64,000 nt of DNA from CAVQBP01 sp963710745 (GTDB taxonomy: Bacteria; Bacteroidota; Ignavibacteria; Ignavibacteriales; Ignavibacteriaceae). Under the pieces are notes generated by a model, which was not told the origin of the DNA, did not search any database, and was given only the letters and a program-made list of their open reading frames with translations. Within the stretch, counting starts at the first letter, position 1, and the number at the start of each line of letters is the position of its first letter. The stretch lies in the NCBI GenBank assembly GCA_963710745.1, contig CAVQBP010000001.1, positions 248,001-312,000 of the forward strand, given 5' to 3'. The position numbers and the translations under genes are program-made. Shown here in pieces: positions 27,986-37,680 of this stretch.

Positions 27986-30607
27986 ATGAAAACATTTTTA
28001 AAAATTATTTTTGCCGTAATATCATTAACTTTTTGTTCATTTGCTCAGCGTTACATTGGAGAGGCCAATCCTGGAGCAATTGTTGTTGAAGGAAATGCGC
28101 GATTTGAAATTCTTACTCCTCACATAATAAGAATGGAATGGAGTGAAGATGGAAAGTTTGAAGATCATGCTTCATTAACATTCACAAACAGAAAACTGCC
28201 GGTTCCGGAATTTAATAAAACCATAATAACCGACGAATTAGTAATCTCGAACGATGTGTTTGAATTACATTATAAATTAAACAGCGGAAAGTTTAATGAG
28301 AAAAATCTTAAAGTGTCTTTTCATGCGGGTGAAAAGAGTGATACCTGGAGACCGGGGAAAGTAAATGACGGCAATCTTCTCGGTACTTATCGTACACTTG
28401 ATGGTATCAACGGGGCAACTGATCTGGAACCCGGTTTATTATCCCGTGAAGGATGGACATTAGTCGATGACAGCAAACGTCCTCTTTTCGATAACAGCGA
28501 TTGGCAATGGGTAATGCCGCGGCCTGAAAAAAATGAACAGGATTTATATCTTTTTATGTACGGCAGTCAATATAAAAATATCTTAAAAGAATTCACTGAA
28601 GTTGCAGGAAAAATTCCCCTCCCTCCAAAATTTGCATTTGGATACTGGTGGAGCCGCTACTGGAAATATTCAGATCAGGATTTTAAAGAACTGATAAATG
28701 AATTTAAAATTCATGATGTTCCTTTGGATGTGCTGGTTATCGATATGGACTGGCATATTGTAAATAAACCTGCATGGTTTAAGAATGGAGAAAGATTAAA
28801 AGATCAGGCCGGCCAGCCGTATGGGTGGACAGGCTTTACATGGAATAAAGCTGTTTTTCCGGATCCTCAAAAGTTTCTTGCTTATACTGATAAGCTGCAT
28901 CTTAAAACATGCTTAAACTTACATCCTGCTTCCGGCATTCAGCCGCATGAAGAAATCTATCCTGAATTTGCAAGGGCAATGGGACAGGATCCTTCAAAAA
29001 AGAAATATGTTCCTTTTGATATTACAAATAAAAAATTTGCTGAGAATTATTTTAATCTGATTCTTCATCCCATGGAAAAAGAAGGAATTGATTTCTGGTG
29101 GCTCGACTGGCAGCAATGGAGCACAACAAAAATAGAAGGGGTCAATCCGACCTTTTACCTGAATTATGTGCACTTTACCGATATGGAGAGAGAAGATACT
29201 AAACGTCCTTTACTTTACCACCGGTGGGGCGGTCTGGGAAATCATCGGTATCAAATCGGATTCTCAGGTGATACTCATATTACATGGCAGTCATTGGATT
29301 TCCAGCCTTTCTTTACTGCAACGGCTTCCAACGTTTGCTACGGTTACTGGAGCCATGATATCGGGGGCCATTACGGTGGCGATAAAAAGAATTCTGAATT
29401 GTATACAAGATGGATTGAATGGGGAATATTCAGTCCGGTTCTAAGGACTCATTGTACAAAAGACAGGGAAATTGAGAGAAGGATCTGGGCATATAAACCG
29501 GAATATTTTAACATTATGCGTAATGCAATAAAACTGAGATATTCCTTAATCCCTTATATTTATACTGAAGCACGCTATGCATATGACAGCGGTGTTTCAA
29601 TTCTCCGCCCCATGTATTATGATCATCCTTCAGAAGAAATTGCATATAACCTGAAACACCAATATATGTTTGGAAATGACCTTATTGTTGCCCCGGTAAC
29701 TCATCCTGCAGGTAAGGACAGTTCCGGGAACGACAGCTTATTTACTATGCAGAAAGTCTGGCTGCCGGAAGGGAATTGGATCGAATGGTTCAGCGGTACT
29801 TTATTGAAAGGAAATAAAATATACAGCAGGCCTGCCTGCCTTGAAGATATTCCTGTTTATGTAAAGGAAGGGGCAATCATTCCAATGCAGAAAGATGTTA
29901 ATAATACTGCAGATAATAACGGGGATTTGTTAATATTAAATATTTTCCCCGGTGAAAACGGAAGTACAGGAATATATGATGATGCCGGGAATGATGATAA
30001 TTATAAATCCGGCCGGTTTACTTTTACTAATGTGAGTTTTAAGAAAAACACCGGTAATGAAATCTCTGTAGAAATTAAACCGGTTGAAGGTGAATTTGAA
30101 GGAATGCCTCTTAAGAGAAAGTATGAGATACGGTTTCCGCTTTCATTCCCGCCCGAGAATGTAATTATTAACGGAATTAATTGTACCTATAAAGAAGACA
30201 AGAGTAATAATTCCTGGAATTATGACGGAAACACATTTACAACTTTAATCTATTCAGATACTTTTTCAGTTCATACTCCTGTTAAAATTGATGTAAGGTT
30301 TATGAAAGGAGATCTGAATGCGTTATCCGGCAGAAAGAAACAGATTAATAACTTAATAAAACTTGCACGATTTGTGAATGGAGGTGATTACTGGAAAAAA
30401 GGCTGGAACGAGGGGGAATCTAATTCAGATGATATAAATATTTTTGCAGAAACAGGGGATAGAATTACTTTGAATCCCAAATCAATTACAAAAGAGATGG
30501 ATAATTTTAATAAAGGATTTCCCGGTTTAATTAAAGAAACCGATGCACAGGATAAAAATCTACCTGCTTTAATTCCTTATCTGGAATTAATAAAATCATC
30601 TAATTGA
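27986..30607 (+). CDS. GH31 alpha-glycosidase (secreted)
   Basis: A GH31 alpha-glucosidase/alpha-xylosidase family enzyme of 873 residues. The signal peptide ends near CSFAQR. After an N-terminal beta-sandwich, the catalytic barrel has PLDVLVIDMDWH, the nucleophile Asp374 in FWWLDWQQW, RWGGLGNHRYQIGFSGDT with the acid/base candidate Asp429, and WSHDIGGH. C-terminal beta domains (from about 580) include a DUF5110-like part (FPGENGSTGIYDDAG). It hydrolyses terminal alpha-linked glucose, xylose or galactose; the subfamily is not resolvable by eye. It follows GH140 copy 2 by 36 bases. Confidence 0.92.
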   Translation: MKTFLKIIFAVISLTFCSFAQRYIGEANPGAIVVEGNARFEILTPHIIRMEWSEDGKFEDHASLTFTNRKLPVPEFNKTIITDELVISNDVFELHYKLNSGKFNEKNLKVSFHAGEKSDTWRPGKVNDGNLLGTYRTLDGINGATDLEPGLLSREGWTLVDDSKRPLFDNSDWQWVMPRPEKNEQDLYLFMYGSQYKNILKEFTEVAGKIPLPPKFAFGYWWSRYWKYSDQDFKELINEFKIHDVPLDVLVIDMDWHIVNKPAWFKNGERLKDQAGQPYGWTGFTWNKAVFPDPQKFLAYTDKLHLKTCLNLHPASGIQPHEEIYPEFARAMGQDPSKKKYVPFDITNKKFAENYFNLILHPMEKEGIDFWWLDWQQWSTTKIEGVNPTFYLNYVHFTDMEREDTKRPLLYHRWGGLGNHRYQIGFSGDTHITWQSLDFQPFFTATASNVCYGYWSHDIGGHYGGDKKNSELYTRWIEWGIFSPVLRTHCTKDREIERRIWAYKPEYFNIMRNAIKLRYSLIPYIYTEARYAYDSGVSILRPMYYDHPSEEIAYNLKHQYMFGNDLIVAPVTHPAGKDSSGNDSLFTMQKVWLPEGNWIEWFSGTLLKGNKIYSRPACLEDIPVYVKEGAIIPMQKDVNNTADNNGDLLILNIFPGENGSTGIYDDAGNDDNYKSGRFTFTNVSFKKNTGNEISVEIKPVEGEFEGMPLKRKYEIRFPLSFPPENVIINGINCTYKEDKSNNSWNYDGNTFTTLIYSDTFSVHTPVKIDVRFMKGDLNALSGRKKQINNLIKLARFVNGGDYWKKGWNEGESNSDDINIFAETGDRITLNPKSITKEMDNFNKGFPGLIKETDAQDKNLPALIPYLELIKSSN

Positions 30608-30693
30608 TTAATAAAAAGTTTTATGTATATGATTGAAATATCCGTCTTCATTTTGATAAAGAATCAAATTAACTACAAATACTGGGAGAAACA

Positions 30694-32127
30694 ATGAGTG
30701 AAGGAATTAACAGAAGAGAATTTATTTTTAAAGGTACAGCTGCATTAACAGCTTTACCTCTGGTTAATTTATTCGGAAATACATTATTCCACTTGAATGA
30801 CGAACTTCCGAATATCATTTTAATTTATGCTGATGACCAGGGATATGCGGATGTCGGGGTCTTTGGAGCACAAGGGTTTTCAACTCCTAACCTGGATAAA
30901 CTGGCCGACAGTGGAATTCAATTTAAGGATTATTACAGTGCTGCACCAACCTGTACACCTTCGCGCGCAGCATTGCTGACGGGCTGTTATCCTGTTCGTG
31001 TAGGGCTGCCTTTTGTTATCGGACCGAAAGGGCCTGACTGGACAAAGGGGAAAGACAAAATCGGACTTGATCCAAAAGAAACAACAATCGCGGATATGTT
31101 AAAACAAAAAAACTATGCTACATGCTGTATCGGGAAATGGCATTTGGGTGATAAAAAAGAATTTCTTCCGCCGGAGAATGGATTCGATTATTATTTTGGA
31201 TTACCATACAGTCATGACATGAATAAAGATAATGATCCCAGGTACCCCGATCTTCCTTTAATTGAAAATGAAAAAGTAATTGAGATTAACCCTGATCTGA
31301 GCCAGCTTACAAAAAGATATACTGAAAAAACTCTGCAATTCATAGATAAGAATAAAGAACATCCTTTCTTTATATACCTTGCTCACAATATGCCTCATGT
31401 TCCGCTTTTTGCTTCTGCTAAATTTAAAGGAAAATCAAAACGGGGTTTATATGGGGATGTTGTTGAGGAAATCGATTGGTCTGTAGGCGAAATAGTTAAA
31501 AAACTAAAAGAAGATAATATTTATGAAAACACAATTATGATTTTTACGTCAGATAACGGTCCATGGCTTATATACGGTAATCATGCCGGTTCAGCCGGGT
31601 TACTTCGTGAAGGTAAGTTTACTACTTTTGAAGGGGGACAAAGAGAACCCTGCATCATCAGCTGGCCGAAGAGAATTCCTAAAGGAGTTGTTTCAGATGA
31701 AGTATTTTCATCAATAGATTTTCTGCCTACATTCGCTGCTATTACCGGATCAGCACTGCCTGATAAAAAAATAGACGGAAAAAATGCCTTGCCGCTCTGG
31801 TTAAATAAACCGGATGCAAAAGATACTCATGAAGCATTGTATTTCTATGCTGAATCCGATTTGCAGGCTGTCAGGTGGAAAAAATGGAAGCTCCATTTTC
31901 CGCATGAATATAATTCAGTCAAAGTTCCCGGAAAGGATGGAAAGCAGGGGACAGGTATTGAAAAAAAAATAGGGCTTTCATTGTTTGATCTTTCAAAAGA
32001 TCCCGAAGAAAAAGTAAATGTTGCAGATAAACATCCTGATATTGTCAGTAAGATGTCGGAAATGGGGAAGACTTTTGATATAGAATTAAAAAAAGATGCG
32101 AGACCCTGCGGAAGGGTTGAGGAATAA
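30694..32127 (+). CDS. S1-family sulfatase with Tat-like signal
   Basis: An intact formylglycine sulfatase of 477 residues. The N-terminus NRREFIFKGTAALTALPL resembles a twin-arginine signal, different from the Sec lipoprotein signal of the other sulfatase. Metal-binding YADDQGYAD, Cys87 in CTPSR, GKWHLGD, HNMPHVPLF and TSDNGPWL are all present, as is the C-terminal WKKWKLHFP strand. Cys-type sulfatases need conversion of Cys to formylglycine; the radical-SAM maturase encoded at 35.5 kb is the natural partner. It would remove sulfate esters from a sulfated glycan. A good GGGAGA site precedes the start. Confidence 0.92.
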   Translation: MSEGINRREFIFKGTAALTALPLVNLFGNTLFHLNDELPNIILIYADDQGYADVGVFGAQGFSTPNLDKLADSGIQFKDYYSAAPTCTPSRAALLTGCYPVRVGLPFVIGPKGPDWTKGKDKIGLDPKETTIADMLKQKNYATCCIGKWHLGDKKEFLPPENGFDYYFGLPYSHDMNKDNDPRYPDLPLIENEKVIEINPDLSQLTKRYTEKTLQFIDKNKEHPFFIYLAHNMPHVPLFASAKFKGKSKRGLYGDVVEEIDWSVGEIVKKLKEDNIYENTIMIFTSDNGPWLIYGNHAGSAGLLREGKFTTFEGGQREPCIISWPKRIPKGVVSDEVFSSIDFLPTFAAITGSALPDKKIDGKNALPLWLNKPDAKDTHEALYFYAESDLQAVRWKKWKLHFPHEYNSVKVPGKDGKQGTGIEKKIGLSLFDLSKDPEEKVNVADKHPDIVSKMSEMGKTFDIELKKDARPCGRVEE

Positions 32128-32525
32128 GTGCTCACGTTAAACAAAACTTTTGGAATTATGGAATAATGGAGAGGCAATGTGAACAGTAAGGATTTGTCAT
32201 GCTGAACCTTGTGCTGATGAAAATCAGTATTGATTCAGCATCTGTTTTTATGCAATAAACGCTTAGTTAGATTCCGGGTTAAACCCGTAATGACAGCTTT
32301 CACAAAGCCTCCGGAACAATGGGATCCATCATGTTAAAATTAATTTCTGCGGCTCTCTTTGAAATCTCTGAGGTCAATATGCAGCTGATTTATTTAAAAG
32401 CAACACTGAGTTTAAGAAGAATCACAGAGAGCAACAAAATTAAAACAGGATCGGATAAAATAATCGGATTAAGTAATAATAATTATGCAAATAATTTTAA
32501 CAATATTAAAATGAGTTGAAGTTAA
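32128..32525. other. Intergenic region with repeat-like hairpins
   Basis: A gap of 398 bases between the sulfatase and the DUF5060 gene. It holds the composite hairpin element at 32196-32294 (listed separately) and a degenerate pair GGCTCTCTTTGA (32352-32363) / TCACAGAGAGCA (32421-32432), reminiscent of the CTCTGTGG repeat at 10.4 kb. A 66-codon frame in the right half has no similarity to anything I recognise and is not called. Confidence 0.55.
32196..32294. repeat. Composite hairpin element with GTCAT/ATGAC ends
   Basis: The element starts GTCATGCTGAA and ends CCCGTAATGAC. Inside are ATGCTGAA (32199-32206) pairing with TTCAGCAT (32234-32241), a nested CTGAT-GAAA-ATCAG stem (32214-32227), and a compact CGGGTTAAACCCG palindrome (32275-32287). 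This matches the look of small non-coding repeats with TCATGCTGAA.../...AATGACA termini that I recall as dispersed in Bacteroidota-group genomes. No second copy is in the window, so repeat status is inferred. Confidence 0.5.
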
Positions 32526-34142
32526 ATGAAATCTAAAATTTTTTTCTTGCTTTCACTAATTTTTGTATTTACAACAAATATTCATGCGAAAAAAATATTT
32601 GAAAAATATTCGCAAGGTAAAGTTTATAAATGCTGTAAATGGGATGTTGTAGATATTTCATTTCATGAAAAAGCAAAAATCGAAAAACCGTTTGACATTG
32701 TCTTCGGCTTGACCGCAGTAATGCCGGATGGAAGCACAAAAGATATTCCCGGTTTTTATAATGGCGGCAATGAATATCTTCTTAGAATAAACCCTGATGA
32801 AATTGGTTCCTGGGATTTTTTAACATATTCGGATTTGAAGGATCTCTCCGGATTAAAATTTAGTATGGCTGTAAAAGAAAATCCGGACACTGATCAGCAT
32901 GGACCAATTGTTATTTCAGCAAAAAACCCGGGGAAGTTTGAATATGCTGACGGTAAGCCATACTTTCTGCAGGCATACGAACTTGACTGGCTCTTTGCCC
33001 TTGATGCTGATAACCCCGACGGTATTCCGAAAACACGAATGCTTCTGGATACAATAGCCGGTTATAATTTCAACCAGATAATAATGAATGTATACGCTTA
33101 TGATGTTGACTGGAAGAAAGATCCTTTATTAAATAAAGAATATGATTACGGATCGCCAGATATTTATCCTTTTGGAGGCACAAATTCAAAACCTGATTTT
33201 TCAACTTTGAATACCGTATTTTTTCAAAAACTGGATAGGGTAATTGAATACCTTAATAGTAAAAATATAATTTCACATCTAATGATTTATGTCTGGAACA
33301 AAGAAGTTAACTGGCCGCCGATGTATTCACCGGCTGACAACAGGTATTTTGAATATGTAATTAAGCGGTATGAAGGATATCCGAATATAATCTGGGATAT
33401 ATCGAAAGAAGCACTCTCTTATGGCCGATGTGATATGAATTATGTAACAGACAGAATTCAGCGAGCCAGGAAATTTGATGCATATAAAAGATTATTAACT
33501 GTCCATGATTACAGGTATTGTGAGAAATATCCCGGTAAGGTTGATTTTATTTCTATCCAATATTGGGGTACAGACTTATATGAAAAAATGCTTTCAATTA
33601 AAGAACTGCATGGAGGTGAGCCCGTCTTTAACATAGAACACGGCGGCTATGAAAAGGGAATTTATGAAGTATTTAATGGTGATTATACTGATCCTGCTGC
33701 CTGTTTATGGAGAAATTATCTTTGTGCTTTCGGCGGGAGCTATTCTACCTATTACTGGCAGAATACTGCCTGGTATTTAGTAATTCCTGAACCAATGCAG
33801 CTACCGGAAAAACAAAGACCTCATTTCAATTATTATAAAAATTTTATACGGTTTTTTACCGGGCATCATTTTGAAAATCTTCAGCCGGTGAAAGGCATTT
33901 CATCTTCCGGATGGTGCCTGGAAGATAAATTAAATAACACTGTTTTGATTTTAATCCCTGAAGAAAATTCAGGTATAAGTATTACCTTAAATGGTTATGC
34001 TGGGAAGAATGCTTCTTTGAAATTATATAATCCTTTGACCGATAATTATTCTGAACTTCCTGATGCAAAACTAAGTCCCTGGTTTCATATAGATTTGCCC
34101 GGTAAAAATTCATTTCGGGTTCTTGTCATAAAAGCTGAATGA
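32526..34142 (+). CDS. DUF5060 plus apiosidase-like (DUF4038-related) glycosidase
   Basis: A secreted 538-residue protein. The signal peptide ends near NIHAKK. The N-terminal beta-sandwich (about 25-125; CCKWDVVDISFHEKA, RINPDEIGSWDFLTYSD) fits DUF5060. The barrel begins GKFEYADGKPYFLQAYELDWLF, with candidate catalytic Glu295 in WDISKEALSYG and Glu371 in FNIEHGGYE. A C-terminal beta domain of about 90 residues follows. It is a third, more distant relative of the GH140-like pair. The substrate is unknown; the position beside GH88 and the sulfatase suggests an acidic polysaccharide. Its stop overlaps the next start (ATGA). Confidence 0.78.
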   Translation: MKSKIFFLLSLIFVFTTNIHAKKIFEKYSQGKVYKCCKWDVVDISFHEKAKIEKPFDIVFGLTAVMPDGSTKDIPGFYNGGNEYLLRINPDEIGSWDFLTYSDLKDLSGLKFSMAVKENPDTDQHGPIVISAKNPGKFEYADGKPYFLQAYELDWLFALDADNPDGIPKTRMLLDTIAGYNFNQIIMNVYAYDVDWKKDPLLNKEYDYGSPDIYPFGGTNSKPDFSTLNTVFFQKLDRVIEYLNSKNIISHLMIYVWNKEVNWPPMYSPADNRYFEYVIKRYEGYPNIIWDISKEALSYGRCDMNYVTDRIQRARKFDAYKRLLTVHDYRYCEKYPGKVDFISIQYWGTDLYEKMLSIKELHGGEPVFNIEHGGYEKGIYEVFNGDYTDPAACLWRNYLCAFGGSYSTYYWQNTAWYLVIPEPMQLPEKQRPHFNYYKNFIRFFTGHHFENLQPVKGISSSGWCLEDKLNNTVLILIPEENSGISITLNGYAGKNASLKLYNPLTDNYSELPDAKLSPWFHIDLPGKNSFRVLVIKAE

Positions 34143-35371
34143 AATATATATTAAAATGCTTTATGAATAAATTCTTTTTTCTTACCTGCATAATTTTTTC
34201 TATGCTTCTCTCAGGGAATACTGCGGCCGGAGAAAAACCGGATAGTCTCGTAAATAATGCTGTAAAAGTATCATTAATTCATCTTGAAAGGAGCGTTAAA
34301 GAAGTAGGCAGCGATACACTTTATCCGGCATACGGAACCAAAGATCTCAGATGGCAGCTCAAGGGTTCTGCTGACTGGACAAGCGGATTTTATCCCGGCT
34401 GCCTCTGGTATGCATATGAATTAAGCGATGACATCCGGTTTGAAAATTGGGCGAGAGAATGGACTGTTTCAATTGAGGATGAAAAATATAATCCTGACAC
34501 GCATGATCTCGGATTCAGATTCATGTGCTCATACGGCAATGGTTTGCGTTTCGGAAGTGAAATTGATCGAAAAAAATATAAAGATATTATCCTGTCTGCT
34601 GCCGAAACGCTGGCAAAAAGATATAATCCTGAAGTCGGCTGCTTAAGCTCAAACTGGGATATAAAAAAGATAAAGGATTCTTTCCCGGTTGTAATTGATA
34701 TTATGATGAACCTTGAAATTTTATTCTGGGCATCTGAAAACGGCGGTCCGCAGTATTTAGCCGAATATGCACTTAAGCATGCCGCAACTACTGCCCGTGA
34801 TTTTATTCGTGCGGACGGCGGCACTTACCATATAGTTAGATATAATAAATATACCGGGAAAATAATAAACAAAGGCACTCTGCAGGGTGCAGGAAATGAG
34901 ACAACATGGTCGCGCGGACAGGCATGGGGAATATACGGATTTGTTGTAGCTTACCGCTATACAAAAGAAAAAAAGTTTTTAAAGGCTGCCGAAAAATTAG
35001 CTGATTATTTTATTAAGCATTTGCCCGGAGATCATGTTGCTCCATGGGATTTCCAGTCAGATATTCATTATCGCGATGTATCTGCAACCAGCATAACTGC
35101 CAGTGCATTGCTCGAAATGATAAAATATATCAATGATGATTCATTGAGAAGTTACTACAAAAACCAGGCAGATGAGATGCTGGGCTCACTTTGTAAACCG
35201 CCATATTTTACAGATGGAAAAAACACGAGCTGCATCCTGGATCATTCGGTTCAATTCCTTCCTGAAAATAGTAATGTTGATGTACCGGCTATCTTTGCTG
35301 ACTATTATTTCCTTGAAGCAATCTACCGCTATAAAAATTTACAGAAACGGTATAAAAATACATTTCATTGA
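34139..35371 (+). CDS. GH88 unsaturated glucuronyl/galacturonyl hydrolase
   Basis: An (alpha/alpha)6-barrel enzyme that removes the 4,5-unsaturated uronic acid left by polysaccharide lyases. The two family Asp residues are visible: Asp123 in DTHDLGFRF and Asp187 in VVIDIMMNLEIL. WTSGFYPG, TWSRGQAWGIYG and WDFQ are also typical. The N-terminus has a signal peptide; a second Met at 34163 (MNKFFFLTC) gives an equally good start, and the ATG at 34139 is kept because it overlaps the preceding stop by four bases. No polysaccharide lyase is in the window, so the unsaturated substrate must come from elsewhere or from free oligosaccharides. Confidence 0.92.
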   Translation: MKYILKCFMNKFFFLTCIIFSMLLSGNTAAGEKPDSLVNNAVKVSLIHLERSVKEVGSDTLYPAYGTKDLRWQLKGSADWTSGFYPGCLWYAYELSDDIRFENWAREWTVSIEDEKYNPDTHDLGFRFMCSYGNGLRFGSEIDRKKYKDIILSAAETLAKRYNPEVGCLSSNWDIKKIKDSFPVVIDIMMNLEILFWASENGGPQYLAEYALKHAATTARDFIRADGGTYHIVRYNKYTGKIINKGTLQGAGNETTWSRGQAWGIYGFVVAYRYTKEKKFLKAAEKLADYFIKHLPGDHVAPWDFQSDIHYRDVSATSITASALLEMIKYINDDSLRSYYKNQADEMLGSLCKPPYFTDGKNTSCILDHSVQFLPENSNVDVPAIFADYYFLEAIYRYKNLQKRYKNTFH

Positions 35372-35480
35372 TGTACCAGAAGTGTTATCTTAAATAAGAA
35401 TTAAATATTTTTAATATCTGATTCCATTTTAGTCCGAGTAATTATTTTCTTGTTATTTTCATTTAAGATATTCTGAAATT

Positions 35481-36788
35481 ATGCAGCTATCAAATGCTTT
35501 TCACTTAATGGCCAAACCGACCGGCCCGATTTGTAATCTCGATTGTGAATATTGTTTCTATCTTGAAAAAGAAAAATTGTATAATCATAATAAAAATTGG
35601 GCGATGCCGGATGATGTCCTGGAAAAATATATAAAGGATTATATTGAAGCTCAGAGCATACCTGTAATTACATTTGCCTGGCAGGGGGGTGAACCTACCT
35701 TACTTGGCGTAGATTTTTTTAAAAAAGCTGTTGAGCTCCAGAAGAAGTATTCCAACGGGAAAAAAGTAGAGAATACTCTGCAGACAAACGGGGTTTTATT
35801 AAATGATCAGTGGTGCGGATTTTTATCTGAAAATAATTTTTTGGTTGGATTGTCTATTGACGGTCCCCGGGAAATACATGACAAATACCGGGTACATAAG
35901 GGCGGCCAGCCCAGTTTTGACAAAGTTCTTAAAGGTTTAGGCTGCTTAAAGAAGTATCAGGTTGAATTTAACACCTTAACTTGTGTTCAAAAAGATAATT
36001 CTTATAAACCTATGGAAATCTATAGCTTCCTGAAAGAAATAGGAAGCCGGTTCATGCAGTTTATTCCAATTGTTGAAAGAAAAGCAGTTATTACCAAAGA
36101 AAACGAACTTGAACTTGTTTTGCCTTCGTATAAGAAAGAGGCACTTGTAACAGATTGGTCTGTTGAACCTCTGCAGTACGGGAAATTCATGATGTCAATT
36201 TTCGATTACTGGGTGAGACATGATGTAGGAAATTATTTTGTTCAGTTGTTTGATGTTGCCCTTGAAATCTGGTACGGGCAGGAAGCAAATCTTTGTGTAT
36301 TCAGGGAAACATGCGGACAGGCTTTAGCCCTGGAGCATAATGGTGATGTATATTCATGTGATCATTTTGTTTACCCTGAAAATAAGCTCGGGAATGTCAT
36401 GATTGAATCACTAAAGAAAATAGTCGATTCTGATAAACAGGTTAAGTTCGGAATAGATAAGCGAATGAATCTTCCGAAGTATTGTCTGGATTGTGATGTG
36501 AGGTTTGCCTGCAATGGGGAATGTCCCAAGAACAGGTTTATTAAAACTCCTGACGGAGAAGAAGGATTAAATTATCTGTGTGCAGGATATAAACATTTCT
36601 TTCATGGTGTTGCTCCTTATATGAGATTCATGGCAAATGAATTGAATAATAAAAGATCTCCGGCCAATGTAATCGATTGGGCAATAGCAAAGGATAAGGG
36701 TTTCCCGGAAATCAAAATCGGCAGAAATGATTTATGTATCTGTGGAAGCGGTTTAAAGTTTAAAAATTGCTGCGGTAAAAATATCTAG
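35481..36788 (+). CDS. Anaerobic sulfatase-maturating enzyme (radical SAM) with SEC-C tail
   Basis: A radical SAM enzyme that converts the CxPSR Cys of sulfatases to formylglycine. The SAM cluster motif is Cys18-x3-Cys22-x2-Cys25 (CNLDCEYC), followed by FAWQGGEPTLLG and LSIDGP. The C-terminal half has the Cys-rich SPASM-type region (CGQALALEHNGDVYSCDHF, CLDCDVRFACNGECP). The last ~22 residues, GRNDLCICGSGLKFKNCC, are a SEC-C zinc-binding motif. It is cytoplasmic, 110 bases after GH88, with no clear ribosome site. It serves the sulfatase at 30.7 kb and, if functional, the broken one at 15 kb. Confidence 0.94.
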   Translation: MQLSNAFHLMAKPTGPICNLDCEYCFYLEKEKLYNHNKNWAMPDDVLEKYIKDYIEAQSIPVITFAWQGGEPTLLGVDFFKKAVELQKKYSNGKKVENTLQTNGVLLNDQWCGFLSENNFLVGLSIDGPREIHDKYRVHKGGQPSFDKVLKGLGCLKKYQVEFNTLTCVQKDNSYKPMEIYSFLKEIGSRFMQFIPIVERKAVITKENELELVLPSYKKEALVTDWSVEPLQYGKFMMSIFDYWVRHDVGNYFVQLFDVALEIWYGQEANLCVFRETCGQALALEHNGDVYSCDHFVYPENKLGNVMIESLKKIVDSDKQVKFGIDKRMNLPKYCLDCDVRFACNGECPKNRFIKTPDGEEGLNYLCAGYKHFFHGVAPYMRFMANELNNKRSPANVIDWAIAKDKGFPEIKIGRNDLCICGSGLKFKNCCGKNI

Positions 36789-36797
36789 AGGAGAAAT

Positions 36798-37637
36798 ATG
36801 AATTTCACTTATAGCCTGTTCATTTCTTTTATTCTCATATCATTAAATTCATCATCACATAGAAATAATACTGGAATTAAAATGAATAAAAGTGATCTTC
36901 AATATCCGGCTCATAAAATTATTGATACAACTTTTGTCTCTGAATATGTAAATGACAGTATTAAAGTTGATGTAAGTCTTCCATCGGGCTACAGTAATAA
37001 TCATAACAAATATTATCATATCCTTTATATGACAGATGGTTATTGGCGGAGGTCAGAGCACAATACAATTCATCAAATGAGTGATAAAAAAGAAATACCG
37101 GATGTAATAGTTGTCGGTATTGGTTATCCTGATGATTATGATTTTGACAAAATCAGGATACGTGATCTGATTATACATGCTGACAAACTTTTTGCCTGTA
37201 TTAAGAATGAAGTTATGCCTTATGTAGAAAACAAGTATCGCGTTGACACAAAGAACCGGACACTATGGGGATCGTCTTACGGGGGGTATTTTCTAACTTA
37301 TGCATTGACTGAACATTTTAAACAAGGAGAACTTTTTAAAAATTATATATGCGCAAGCCCGGCTTTAAATCCGCCTTATAAACATACCGACCTGATTAAA
37401 AATGAAAAAGAAATGTGGGAGAAGCATAAAGAACTTCCGGTAAACCTTTATTTAACAGTAGGCGGAGATGAAGAGGAACGTTTTCTGAATTCTTATGATG
37501 GAATTGTTAAAGAGTTCAAATCACATCAATACAAAAATTTTCATTTTGAGCATGAAATAATTCCCGGGAAAAATCATTTTACAGTCTGGGAACCGACTTT
37601 ATTAAAGGGATTAAAAGAATTTCTGAATATGAATTAA
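36798..37637 (+). CDS. Esterase-D-type alpha/beta hydrolase
   Basis: A 279-residue putative esterase of the IroE/esterase D type. The nucleophile Ser160 lies in the GxSxG elbow WGSSYGGYF, and the late His is in PGKNHFTVWEP. The start of the fold is VDVSLPSGY and ILYMTDGYW. A short hydrophobic N-terminus (YSLFISFILISLNS) suggests export. The strong AGAGGAGA site 10 bases after the maturase stop supports co-transcription. It may remove acyl or aromatic esters from the glycan; a siderophore esterase role is known in the family but is less likely here. Confidence 0.82.
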   Translation: MNFTYSLFISFILISLNSSSHRNNTGIKMNKSDLQYPAHKIIDTTFVSEYVNDSIKVDVSLPSGYSNNHNKYYHILYMTDGYWRRSEHNTIHQMSDKKEIPDVIVVGIGYPDDYDFDKIRIRDLIIHADKLFACIKNEVMPYVENKYRVDTKNRTLWGSSYGGYFLTYALTEHFKQGELFKNYICASPALNPPYKHTDLIKNEKEMWEKHKELPVNLYLTVGGDEEERFLNSYDGIVKEFKSHQYKNFHFEHEIIPGKNHFTVWEPTLLKGLKEFLNMN

Positions 37638-37680
37638 TCCATCTTTAATTAAATTTTAAGGTTACTATTCATTAGTATCT

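Noticed and set aside
32319..32519. 66-codon frame between the sulfatase and the DUF5060 gene
   Set aside because: Low-complexity, no recognisable family, no ribosome site, and it overlaps repeat-like sequence.
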